Source of the DNA: Mollicutes bacterium
Lineage (GTDB): Bacteria > Bacillota_I > Bacilli_A > Izemoplasmatales > Izemoplasmataceae
Assembly: GCA_003559585.1 (NCBI GenBank)
Contig: PWKX01000064.1
Location: forward strand, 1-7,929
Direction of reading: 5' to 3'
DNA length: 7,929 nucleotides
Shown one piece after another: positions 1 through 5,261 of the stretch; positions within the stretch are counted from its first letter, which is position 1; each line of letters starts with the position of its first letter. Under the pieces are notes generated by a model, which was not told the DNA's origin, did no database searches, and worked only from the letters and a program-made list of their open reading frames with translations. The translations under genes and the position numbers were made by a program.

Positions 1-18
1 ACGTTAACCAACACGTCT

Positions 19-1671
19 TTACTCATGGTATCTCAGTCCAATCTTAAGTTGCTCTAAATTATGGTTAAACACATCAATCATGCTAAAGCCTTCATCAAGT
101 CGGTCTTTCGGGAGGTTTTCCCCAGCGTATAAATATAAGATGATTGCCCCTGTTTCACTAGATATGGCATCCGCCACTTTCGGATCAATTAACATTTCAC
201 TAAAAAGGTGTTCAATGTCATAAGCTTTCATGCGGTCGACCATATTGGCTAAAGCTTGTGGGGTTGGTTCTGCATCGGGAGAAAACCCGCGGTAAGGGTT
301 GATGTAATCGAGGTCGTAACGGTTCATTAAATAACCAAATGCATTGTGTCCACCATGCATCATCACATGCAGTTCAATGTTGTCTCGCATGGCTAAGAAG
401 GCTTCGTGAATGTCGTCTAAAGCTGCGTTGTATTCTGAGGCTCTTGCTTCAAAACGTTCGGCTTCTTCAGGCAAGAGTTCATTTAATGCGTCTTTAACAG
501 CGTTAACCATCTGTTTCATATTTATGGGGTCGTTCCAAATATGGGGATCGTAAACCACATGATCTTGTGTATCCTCACTAACAACCATTTGAATATTTGG
601 GGTTTGATAAATAGAAACGCCATCAACCATCACATCAAATCTGATTAGAGCCACGCCGTTATCTAAAGCTGTGATGGTGAGGTGATCACCGTGATTGTCA
701 ATCTCAACAATGCTTTCGTAAGACGCATCTGTGAGTGAAGCGCTTAGTTCATAATCACCTGTAAGGAAGATGGGGGTATCACCGGCTTTGATGTTGGCGT
801 CTAGCGTCACAGCATCAGCTACCGAAAGTCCGGGTAACTGCCCATGCCAATGATTATCATGGACATAAGCCACCCGTTGCCTAGTTGCTCTATTTATGAT
901 TTCAAAGGTATCGATGTCTTCTTGAAGGTCTTGCTCACCATCGCCAACGACGATGTTTATGGTTGGGGTTTGATACAGTGTTTCTTCCCCTTGTTTTAAA
1001 GCGAATGAGAGACTGGCTATGCCGTCTTTTTGGGCGTAAATGTCAACGTACTCGCCCTGATTGTCAATGCTGATTAAGTCATCAGTGCTCTGAGCATGAA
1101 TGCTTGCTTCAAGCGTGTGCTCATCACCTAGGTCAAATGTGATGTTGCCGTCTCCAATGTTGGCGCCTAAGGTCAGCGTTTCACCGATGGCTATTGCCGG
1201 TAAGTTTCCATGCCAATGGCTGCCATGAACATAAGCTAAGCGCTCATTATTTTGCTGATTCAAAAGCTCAAACACATCGATGTGGTCTTGTTCGTCTTGG
1301 TCATGATGGTTGCCATCTAAATCCATGAGCTCAACGTGTTTGCTTAAATCTAACATGTTCATGTCTTGTCGATTTGATGAGGCAATCATTCTTTGAACCC
1401 ATGGTTCCATTTGATTGCCAGTGTAAATCAGTAAATCAGCGTCAAAGATTTCTAACACTTTTCTGGGTGTTGGTTCGAAGTTATGGGCATCAACGCCTGC
1501 GGGTAAGATGAATTCAACATCAACCGCATCGCCGCCAATGTGTCGGGCGATGTCATATTGTGGAAATAAAGATGTCATAATCAATGGCTTTTCACGGTCC
1601 TCACCAAGGCCACACGCGGATAAGGTTAAGGTTAATAGTAATAAGATGTTAAACATTAATAATTTTTTCAT
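19..1671 (-). CDS. znuA: Zinc-type ABC transporter substrate-binding lipoprotein (ZnuA/TroA family) with two inserted HWHG domains
   Basis: Captures Zn2+ (possibly Mn2+) outside the membrane and delivers it to an ABC importer. It is 550 aa, against roughly 300 for the family. An N-terminal lipoprotein signal ends in LSAC (Cys20 lipidated). The fold's first half (about 28-118) holds DAHNFEPTP, with His63 the likely first metal ligand. The second half (about 370-550) holds YDPHIWNDP (His377), HGGHNAFGYL (His439/His442) and FSEMLIDPK, all family hallmarks. The loop between the halves, normally a short His-rich stretch, starts here as NHHDQDEQDH and then carries two paralogous domains (131-243 and 253-365). 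The start is fixed by AAAGGGG (minus strand, 1679-1685) eight bases before ATG. No permease or ATPase gene is visible; if linked, they lie left of the window. Family assignment is confident. Zinc rather than manganese is inferred from the histidine content. Confidence 0.93.
   Translation of the reverse strand: MKKLLMFNILLLLTLTLSACGLGEDREKPLIMTSLFPQYDIARHIGGDAVDVEFILPAGVDAHNFEPTPRKVLEIFDADLLIYTGNQMEPWVQRMIASSNRQDMNMLDLSKHVELMDLDGNHHDQDEQDHIDVFELLNQQNNERLAYVHGSHWHGNLPAIAIGETLTLGANIGDGNITFDLGDEHTLEASIHAQSTDDLISIDNQGEYVDIYAQKDGIASLSFALKQGEETLYQTPTINIVVGDGEQDLQEDIDTFEIINRATRQRVAYVHDNHWHGQLPGLSVADAVTLDANIKAGDTPIFLTGDYELSASLTDASYESIVEIDNHGDHLTITALDNGVALIRFDVMVDGVSIYQTPNIQMVVSEDTQDHVVYDPHIWNDPINMKQMVNAVKDALNELLPEEAERFEARASEYNAALDDIHEAFLAMRDNIELHVMMHGGHNAFGYLMNRYDLDYINPYRGFSPDAEPTPQALANMVDRMKAYDIEHLFSEMLIDPKVADAISSETGAIILYLYAGENLPKDRLDEGFSMIDVFNHNLEQLKIGLRYHE
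577..1281 (-). repeat. Tandem duplicated HWHG domains inside the ZnuA-like protein
   Basis: Two homologous segments of about 113 residues each are coded at 943-1281 (residues 131-243) and 577-915 (residues 253-365), joined by an acidic linker. Both start with D-x-F-E-(L/I)-(L/I)-N, then AYVH-x-x-HWHG (His149/152/154 and His271/274/276). Both continue with a T-L-x-A-N-I strand and an 'I-D-N-x-G' motif, and end with YQTP-x-I-x-(M/I)-VV. The alternating strands and the phrase TALDNGVALIRF resemble bacterial Ig-like (Big) domains, an inference from pattern only. The histidine cluster suggests each copy binds a metal ion, perhaps passing zinc to the main cleft. The copies have clearly diverged, so the duplication is old. 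Confidence 0.82.
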
Positions 1672-1691
1672 GTTGGTTCCCCTTTCTATAC

Positions 1692-1708
1692 AAATACCGA
1701 GGGTATTT
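1692..1708. promoter_or_regulatory. Perfect palindrome over the znuA -10/start-site region
   Basis: Seven-base arms AAATACC and GGTATTT are separated by GAG. The palindrome covers the inner part of the znuA -10 box (1705-1710) and the expected transcription start. It could be a second operator or a leader hairpin. The binding factor is unknown. Confidence 0.4.
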
Positions 1709-1733
1709 TACATAATTTAAACGATAAATGCAA
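1705..1733 (-). promoter_or_regulatory. Predicted sigma-A promoter of the znuA-like gene
   Basis: On the minus strand, TTGCAT (-35, positions 1728-1733) and TAAAAT (-10, positions 1705-1710) are separated by exactly 17 bases. Transcription would start near 1698, giving a leader of under 30 bases. The -35 box lies inside the palindromic operator, the usual arrangement for repression by a metal-loaded regulator. Confidence 0.7.
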
Positions 1734-1754
1734 ACCATTTGCATTTGATGCAAA
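1726..1754. promoter_or_regulatory. Overlapping double palindrome, probable metal-repressor (Zur-like) operator
   Basis: Arms AAATGCAAA (1726-1734) and TTTGCATTT (1738-1746) form a perfect 9-3-9 palindrome. The right arm forms a second perfect palindrome (7-3-7) with ATGCAAA at 1748-1754, so three half-sites alternate in orientation. The array covers the znuA -35 box. Regulation of zinc uptake genes by Fur-family Zur or another zinc sensor is well established. Assigning this site to such a protein is inference. Confidence 0.6.
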
Positions 1755-1871
1755 ATAAGTCGGTTAGCTACAAATGACAATGGCTTGTAAAATGTATGTA
1801 AAAACCATTATGATTTCGTAAAGTTGTTAAAGGCTATGATGGCCTTGTGTCCCATTTTAGGTGAAAGGAAG

Positions 1872-2692
1872 ATGTCTAAGACTAAAATATTGGTCATTGA
1901 AGATGAACAAACCATGCGAACGATGATTTGTTTTGATTTGCGGCAGCTTGGCTATCAAGTTGATGCAGCCTCAGATGGAACTGTTGGTTATCAAAAATGG
2001 TTGTCCAATACCCCACTCTTTATTGAACACGCATTTAATGGTGTCATGATTACATTACATGACATTACCGATATTAAAAAGTTTGCCAATCTGATAGAAT
2101 CGGAATCCAAACGATTAGAAACCAATAATCAAAGATTTATTGACAATTGCTAAAATAGACCGCCTCGATTACCAATTAGACTTAACCCCTGTTTCAACCC
2201 AAGAAACCTTCGATGATGTATCGCTTATATTAGCGTCTAAAATAAAAGAAAAAAGTTTATCATATCACCAGGATATTTTGGATGCAACGCTTATGTTAGA
2301 TGTTGATAAGTTTAAACAAGTGATTCGCAATTTAATCAGCAACGCCATTCATTACACGGATCAAGGTTCAATTAAGCTTCGTGGCCATATCAAAGAAAAC
2401 AACTATGTGTTAACGGTTGAAGATACGGGCATTGGCATTTAGGCTAATGATCAAGATAAAGTATTTAAACGGTTTTACCGTGTTGAAGCTGCAAGAACTA
2501 GGGACCAAGGTGGCAGTGGACTGGGTTTATCAATCAGTAAAAACGTTATAAAAAAAACATGGCGGAAACATTTGTTTAACCTCTGAAATCAATAAAGGGA
2601 CAACCATAATGATATCGTTACCTATGGTTGATATAAAAAAACAAATATATAAAATCAAAACCATTCCATTTAAAAAGGTAGCCATCACTTAA
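1872..2692 (+). pseudogene. Decayed two-component system: receiver-domain fragment fused to a broken PhoR-like histidine kinase
   Basis: From ATG 1872 (AAAGGAAG just upstream) the frame gives a receiver-domain N-terminus, KILVIEDEQTMRTM...GYQVDAASDG. This breaks off near 2000-2020, before the phospho-acceptor Asp, and joins kinase sequence from the end of a PAS domain (GVMITLHDITDIKK). Near 2081 it jumps to the end of the dimerisation helix (LIESESKRLET), so the H-box histidine is missing. An extra base near 2122-2125 shifts the frame and gives TGC-TAA at 2150-2155; the other frame restores IIKDLLTIAKIDRLDYQL. The ATPase domain follows (NLISNAIHYT, VEDTGIGI), stopped by TAG at 2440-2442. It resumes with KVFKRFYRVE and GGSGLGLSISK. 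One extra A in an eight-A run (2550-2557) shifts the frame again before HGGNICLTSEINKGTT and a stop at 2690. This must be the wreck of an operon encoding a regulator and its sensor kinase. Confidence 0.88.
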
Positions 2693-2801
2693 TCGCTTTA
2701 TGGTAATGAGGCTTTAATGGTTTCGTTTAGATACAGTTATCAAATAGACATTGTATGCTCACGGACCAAATGGCTGGTCTAAATAAAGAAAAATCAACAT
2801 G

Positions 2802-2816
2802 ATTATCAATGATAAT
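2802..2816. promoter_or_regulatory. Fur-box-like 7-1-7 palindrome
   Basis: ATTATCA-A-TGATAAT is a perfect inverted repeat with the 7-1-7 geometry of Fur-family sites, about 54 bases upstream of the riboswitch operon's -35 box. The order of the half-sites is reversed relative to the classic TGATAAT-N-ATTATCA. In so AT-rich a stretch it may be chance or a leftover. The rest of 2693-2869 holds no gene that I can see. Confidence 0.3.
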
Positions 2817-2869
2817 TATTAATAAAAAACGCCTATATGAAGGTTTAATAAACTTTTAAATCAAAATTA

Positions 2870-2898
2870 TTGACAAAAAAATGGTTTAAGAGTAAAAT
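2870..2898 (+). promoter_or_regulatory. Sigma-A promoter of the riboswitch-controlled secretion operon
   Basis: TTGACA (2870-2875) is a perfect -35 box, followed by a 17-base spacer and TAAAAT (2893-2898). The start would be near 2905, about ten bases before the first aptamer. No other good promoter is visible before 3179, so transcripts of the operon should pass through both riboswitches. Confidence 0.85.
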
Positions 2899-2915
2899 TG
2901 ATTCACCAATAAAAA

Positions 2916-2989
2916 ATTGAAAAGCCAAACCTAAAGTGATTTAGGGACGGAAAACTACAGGGTCTCACGAGAGATAGCCAGTTGCCAAT
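2916..2989 (+). promoter_or_regulatory. GEMM-I (c-di-GMP-I) riboswitch 1, aptamer
   Basis: The GEMM-I pattern is present: closing stem ATTG/CAAT (2916-2919 with 2986-2989), AGCCAAACC, stem CTAAA-GTGA-TTTAG with a GNRA tetraloop, GGACGGAAAACTACAGGG, a second stem GTCTC/GAGA, then TAGCC and GTTGCC. The residue equivalent to ligand-contacting G20 of the Vibrio Vc2 aptamer is G2924, and the C92 equivalent is C2985. The pair equivalent to G21-C46 is swapped to C-G, a compensated change. Retention of G20 favours c-di-GMP over cGAMP (cGAMP-sensing variants carry A there). The 3' strand doubles as the terminator's 5' arm. Confidence 0.9.
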
Positions 2990-3013
2990 GATTATTGTGC
3001 AACTGGCTTTTTT
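2976..3013 (+). terminator. Intrinsic terminator of riboswitch 1
   Basis: AGCCAGTTGC (2976-2985) pairs perfectly with GCAACTGGCT (2999-3008), with an inner CAAT/ATTG extension and a GATT loop, followed by six T (3008-3013). The whole 5' arm lies inside the aptamer's 3' part, including the C92 equivalent. Aptamer and terminator therefore exclude each other, which predicts that ligand binding turns transcription on. Confidence 0.88.
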
Positions 3014-3036
3014 ATATCTCATGTTGCACATCCATA

Positions 3037-3109
3037 CATGTTAAAGGCAAAAGTAGAGAAATCTACTGACGCAAAACTATAGGGCCTGAAATGGTAGCCA
3101 GTTGTCATG
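3037..3109 (+). promoter_or_regulatory. GEMM-I (c-di-GMP-I) riboswitch 2, aptamer
   Basis: Second copy in tandem: closing stem CATG/CATG (3037-3040 with 3106-3109), AAAGGCAAA, stem AGTAGA-GAAA-TCTACT with a GNRA loop, GACGCAAAACTATAGGGCC, TGGTAGCC and GTTGTC. G20 (G3046) and the canonical G21-C46 pair are present, and the G14-to-G20 spacing matches Vc2. The position equivalent to C92, which pairs with one guanine of the ligand, is T3105 here. This may weaken or alter binding. It differs enough from riboswitch 1 not to be a recent duplicate. Confidence 0.85.
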
Positions 3110-3150
3110 TTACTAATGCATTTAGTAATGATGGTAACTGGCTATTTTTT
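3095..3150 (+). terminator. Intrinsic terminator of riboswitch 2
   Basis: TAGCCAGTT (3095-3103) pairs with AACTGGCTA (3136-3144), with an inner stem TTACTAA/TTAGTAA around a TGCAT loop, followed by six T (3145-3150). As in riboswitch 1, the 5' arm is aptamer sequence, so ligand binding should prevent termination. Confidence 0.85.
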
Positions 3151-3178
3151 ATTGGTTTAAATAAATGGGGGGGTGAGT

Positions 3179-3760
3179 ATGGAACGAAGTAGAACTATTA
3201 ATTTAAGTGTACTTATTCTATTGTTACTCGGGTTAATATTCTCAGTATCTTCAGCATTTGCTTTCTTTCAAGATTTAAACGTATCAAGTAGTGTTGACGT
3301 GATTGTGATACAAGATTCAGTCTCATTAGTGGTTACTGAAGATAACGATCATGCGCGAACATGGCGTTTAGTTCCAGAAAACAGGCGATTGTTCACAAAC
3401 GATGCAGAGATGATTGTGTTGAACTATGATGTTGAAACCAACAGACAACTGGCTGAACCTGTCAATTTAATCATTGAAGTTAGTGGCATCACCATTAACC
3501 AACAAACCACCTATGCCCATTTGGTTGATGTCTCAATAGTTGAACAAGGCCCAAGAGCCATTGTCGAACTTTATGAAGAACCGATACGCATCACAGTACA
3601 GGTTAGGTTAATCGAACCCATTGATGAAGCAGAAGCATTGGCTTTGGGTCTAGACTTATCAAGCGTTAATGTCGCAGATTCTAGATTTGCCTACCATGAA
3701 ATTGCCGGAGAAAACATCCGGTTTGAATTGCATTTCACTTTAGAGAATCAAGATTCATAA
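3179..3760 (+). CDS. Secreted beta-rich protein, first gene of the c-di-GMP riboswitch operon
   Basis: 193 aa from ATG 3179. A GTG at 3173 is also in frame, but it sits inside the ribosome binding site (GGGGGGGTGA, 3167-3176), so ATG is preferred. An N-terminal hydrophobic segment (about 8-29, LSVLILLLLGLIFSVSS) ends in SAFAFF, like the signal peptides of SipW-processed TasA/camelysin proteins. The remainder has no further membrane segment and alternates in beta-strand fashion. Residues 58-85 (HARTWRLVP...) and 135-156 (PIRITVQVRL...) match the protein coded at 6031-6522, so the two are diverged paralogues. The gene lies 38 bases before the TasA-like gene and behind two riboswitches. I do not recognise a named family; position suggests a TapA-like assembly or anchoring role, which is inference. 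Confidence 0.8.
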   Translation: MERSRTINLSVLILLLLGLIFSVSSAFAFFQDLNVSSSVDVIVIQDSVSLVVTEDNDHARTWRLVPENRRLFTNDAEMIVLNYDVETNRQLAEPVNLIIEVSGITINQQTTYAHLVDVSIVEQGPRAIVELYEEPIRITVQVRLIEPIDEAEALALGLDLSSVNVADSRFAYHEIAGENIRFELHFTLENQDS

Positions 3761-3797
3761 AAATATAAAAAATTAAAATTAAAAGGAGATTTTATCT

Positions 3798-4319
3798 ATG
3801 AAAAGAAAAGGTTTATTAATTGGAAGTTTATTGTTTGTGGCGTTACTGGTTACATCAGTAACATTTGCCTTCTGGGCAAGTGGCATTTTAGGTGAAAATG
3901 ATGAAGCGACTGGTACCATCACAATTGGCGAAGGTGAAGAAGTTCAAACCACTGTGTCTGTTGCAGATGAAAGTGAAGACAACAACTTAGTTCCAACCGC
4001 TTATGGTGATGCAGGAGTAGATGATACCGACGTTTTAGAGTTTACTGTTGTTTGGGAAGGTACAGGCGCAACTGGCGCAACCGGAACTTTGAATGTGACA
4101 ATTGATTCATATTCACTTGGTTCTTTGAGTGAAAATGAAATCGACCAAATGTTTAGTATTAACGTTACTTCAGGAACTGGCGCCATCACTGCTGGAACAG
4201 ACCAATCCGTTGAAGTTGAGGTTATTTTCCATACTGAACCTGCAAACCAAAGCATTTATGATGAAGTTGCTAACGGCACCTTAAGCATTACGTTAACATT
4301 CGATGTAGACGCAGACTAA
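3798..4319 (+). CDS. TasA/camelysin-like SipW-dependent secreted protein
   Basis: 173 aa, with AAAAGGAG ten bases before the ATG. The N-terminus MKRKGLLIGSLLFVALLV plus SVTFAFWASG is a typical SipW-cognate signal peptide, with cleavage likely just before FW. The mature part is acidic, rich in Thr/Gly/Val/Ile, and has many predicted beta strands (TATGT-like turns, LNVTIDSYSL, VEVEVIFHTE, LSITLTFDVD). It has no cysteine and no second membrane segment. In Bacillus, TasA/camelysin proteins are matured by SipW and polymerise into biofilm fibres. This one is smaller than TasA (about 260 aa) and closer to camelysin-like family members. Its excellent RBS and position suggest it is the main structural subunit. 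Fibre formation is inferred, not shown. Confidence 0.82.
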   Translation: MKRKGLLIGSLLFVALLVTSVTFAFWASGILGENDEATGTITIGEGEEVQTTVSVADESEDNNLVPTAYGDAGVDDTDVLEFTVVWEGTGATGATGTLNVTIDSYSLGSLSENEIDQMFSINVTSGTGAITAGTDQSVEVEVIFHTEPANQSIYDEVANGTLSITLTFDVDAD

Positions 4320-4356
4320 TTAGATCATTATGAACTAAAGGAAATGAGGTGGGACC

Positions 4357-4662
4357 ATGAAACGGAAAAAACAATTACTTATCTTAACCATGACAGTGTT
4401 CATGGTCCTTTCTTTTTCATTGATGATTAGTGATACACTAGCATATTGGCGTGGACCTGTGCTTGGTAGTGAAACACAAGCTGTGGGAACCATTCAAACA
4501 GGCATTTGGAATCAAGCGTTTGAGTGGGATCCTAGTGCAGACTACCTTGAAGGCGACATTGTGATTAATAATGGGGTGCGTTACCGTGCAACACGGGATA
4601 ACCCCGACCGAGAACCTGGTGTTGATTCTGGCTGGCGAGGACGCTGGGATGTTGTTGATTGA
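4357..4662 (+). CDS. Small secreted protein: SipW-type signal peptide fused to a CBM5/12-like carbohydrate-binding module
   Basis: 101 aa; RBS GAGGTGGG (4346-4353). Residues 1-28 form a signal peptide (KQLLILTMTVFMVLSFSLM) ending in TLAYWRGPVLG. From AYW onward the pattern (A-[FY]-W...-LG-...-GTI-x-x-G) matches the TasA-like neighbour, so the two share the signal plus first strand. The body (about 50-101) carries WNQAFEWDPSADYLEGDIV, then NNGVRYRAT and GWRGRW. This is the layout of CBM5/12 chitin-binding modules: aromatic, then Y-x-x-G-D-x-V-x-x-x-G-x-x-Y-x-A, and a terminal W. It would place a polysaccharide-binding head into the fibre or cell surface. TGA at 4660 is followed directly by TAG. 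The module assignment is fairly sure; the bound sugar is unknown. Confidence 0.8.
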   Translation: MKRKKQLLILTMTVFMVLSFSLMISDTLAYWRGPVLGSETQAVGTIQTGIWNQAFEWDPSADYLEGDIVINNGVRYRATRDNPDREPGVDSGWRGRWDVVD

Positions 4663-4680
4663 TAGAATATAGGTGATAAC

Positions 4681-5250
4681 ATGGCAAAAAGCACATTAAA
4701 AAAACGCATCTTGAAATGGATGGGCAATGGTTTATTTATTGCCCTTGTTTTTCTGTTGAGTGCTTATATTTTAACTGAAGCCATAGCACCATCTAGAACT
4801 GTTGATCTGTTTAGGTTCAAACCTTATGTTGTTTTAACCAACAGCATGGAACCTGTGATTAACACCCAAGATGTGGTTGTTGTGGGGAAAGCGGATGTTA
4901 GCACTTTAGAAGTGGGCGATATCATCACCTTTCATGTTGACATCAATCAAGATGGTAATCAAGAAGTGGTGACGCATTATATTTATGACATTGATGATAG
5001 CGGTGATGACATAAACTTTAGCACGCATAGACATTTTGAAAACGCAAACGACATCACGCCCGATAACTGGACAGTGCATGAAGATGATGTGCTCGGTGAA
5101 TACCGTTTTACCATTGCTTATGCAGGATTTTTTATCAGTTTCATTCGAAGTCCATTTGGGATTTTTGCGTTAATAATGAACGGCATCATTATCACCAGTA
5201 TTGTGATTTTGATCAAGCTTGATAAATCTAAAGACGCAAGTGAAGCTTAG
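4681..5250 (+). CDS. sipW: SipW-type (ER/archaeal-like) signal peptidase I
   Basis: 189 aa membrane protease expected to cleave the signal peptides of the secreted proteins coded just upstream. Membrane segments lie at about 16-36 and 145-178. The catalytic serine motif is LTNSMEPVI (Ser55). The second catalytic residue is His99 in EVVTHYIYDI; histidine instead of lysine marks the ER/SipW class. STLEVGDIITF (74-84) is the conserved box after the serine. The usual T-K-G-D-x-N-x-x-x-D box is altered to THRHFENANDITPD, leaving Asp124 and Asp128 as candidate third residues. DVLGEYRF precedes the C-terminal helices, as in SipW. RBS AGGTGAT (4671-4677); it follows the CBM gene by 18 bases. Linkage to TasA-like genes mirrors Bacillus tapA-sipW-tasA, although gene order differs. 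Confidence 0.9.
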   Translation: MAKSTLKKRILKWMGNGLFIALVFLLSAYILTEAIAPSRTVDLFRFKPYVVLTNSMEPVINTQDVVVVGKADVSTLEVGDIITFHVDINQDGNQEVVTHYIYDIDDSGDDINFSTHRHFENANDITPDNWTVHEDDVLGEYRFTIAYAGFFISFIRSPFGIFALIMNGIIITSIVILIKLDKSKDASEA

Positions 5251-5261
5251 GTGGTGTTCGA

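Noticed and set aside
1508..1720. Plus-strand open frame opposite the znuA start
   Set aside because: It lies antisense to the lipoprotein signal and the promoter, with no coding character.
2140..2442. A stand-alone short ATPase-domain protein starting at TTG 2140
   Set aside because: No RBS precedes it, the frame continues upstream as kinase sequence (IIKDLL), and it ends before the second half of the ATP-binding domain. It is part of the pseudogene.
2762..2780. Inverted repeat GGACCA/TGGTCT as a terminator of the decayed operon
   Set aside because: The stem is only six pairs with a wobble and no T-run follows.
2916..3109. CRISPR-like or mobile repeat, because similar segments recur at 2916, 3037 and 5938
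   Set aside because: The shared bases are exactly the conserved GEMM-I positions while stems differ with compensation, as expected for separate riboswitches.
4001..4255. Minus-strand open frame opposite the TasA-like gene
   Set aside because: It is a shadow of a well-supported gene with its own RBS and signal peptide; no RBS or protein-like features on the minus strand.
4660..4665. TGA-TAG as a sign of the Mycoplasma code (TGA = Trp)
   Set aside because: Read-through would add one residue only, all tryptophans in the window use TGG, and no reading frame has an internal TGA.
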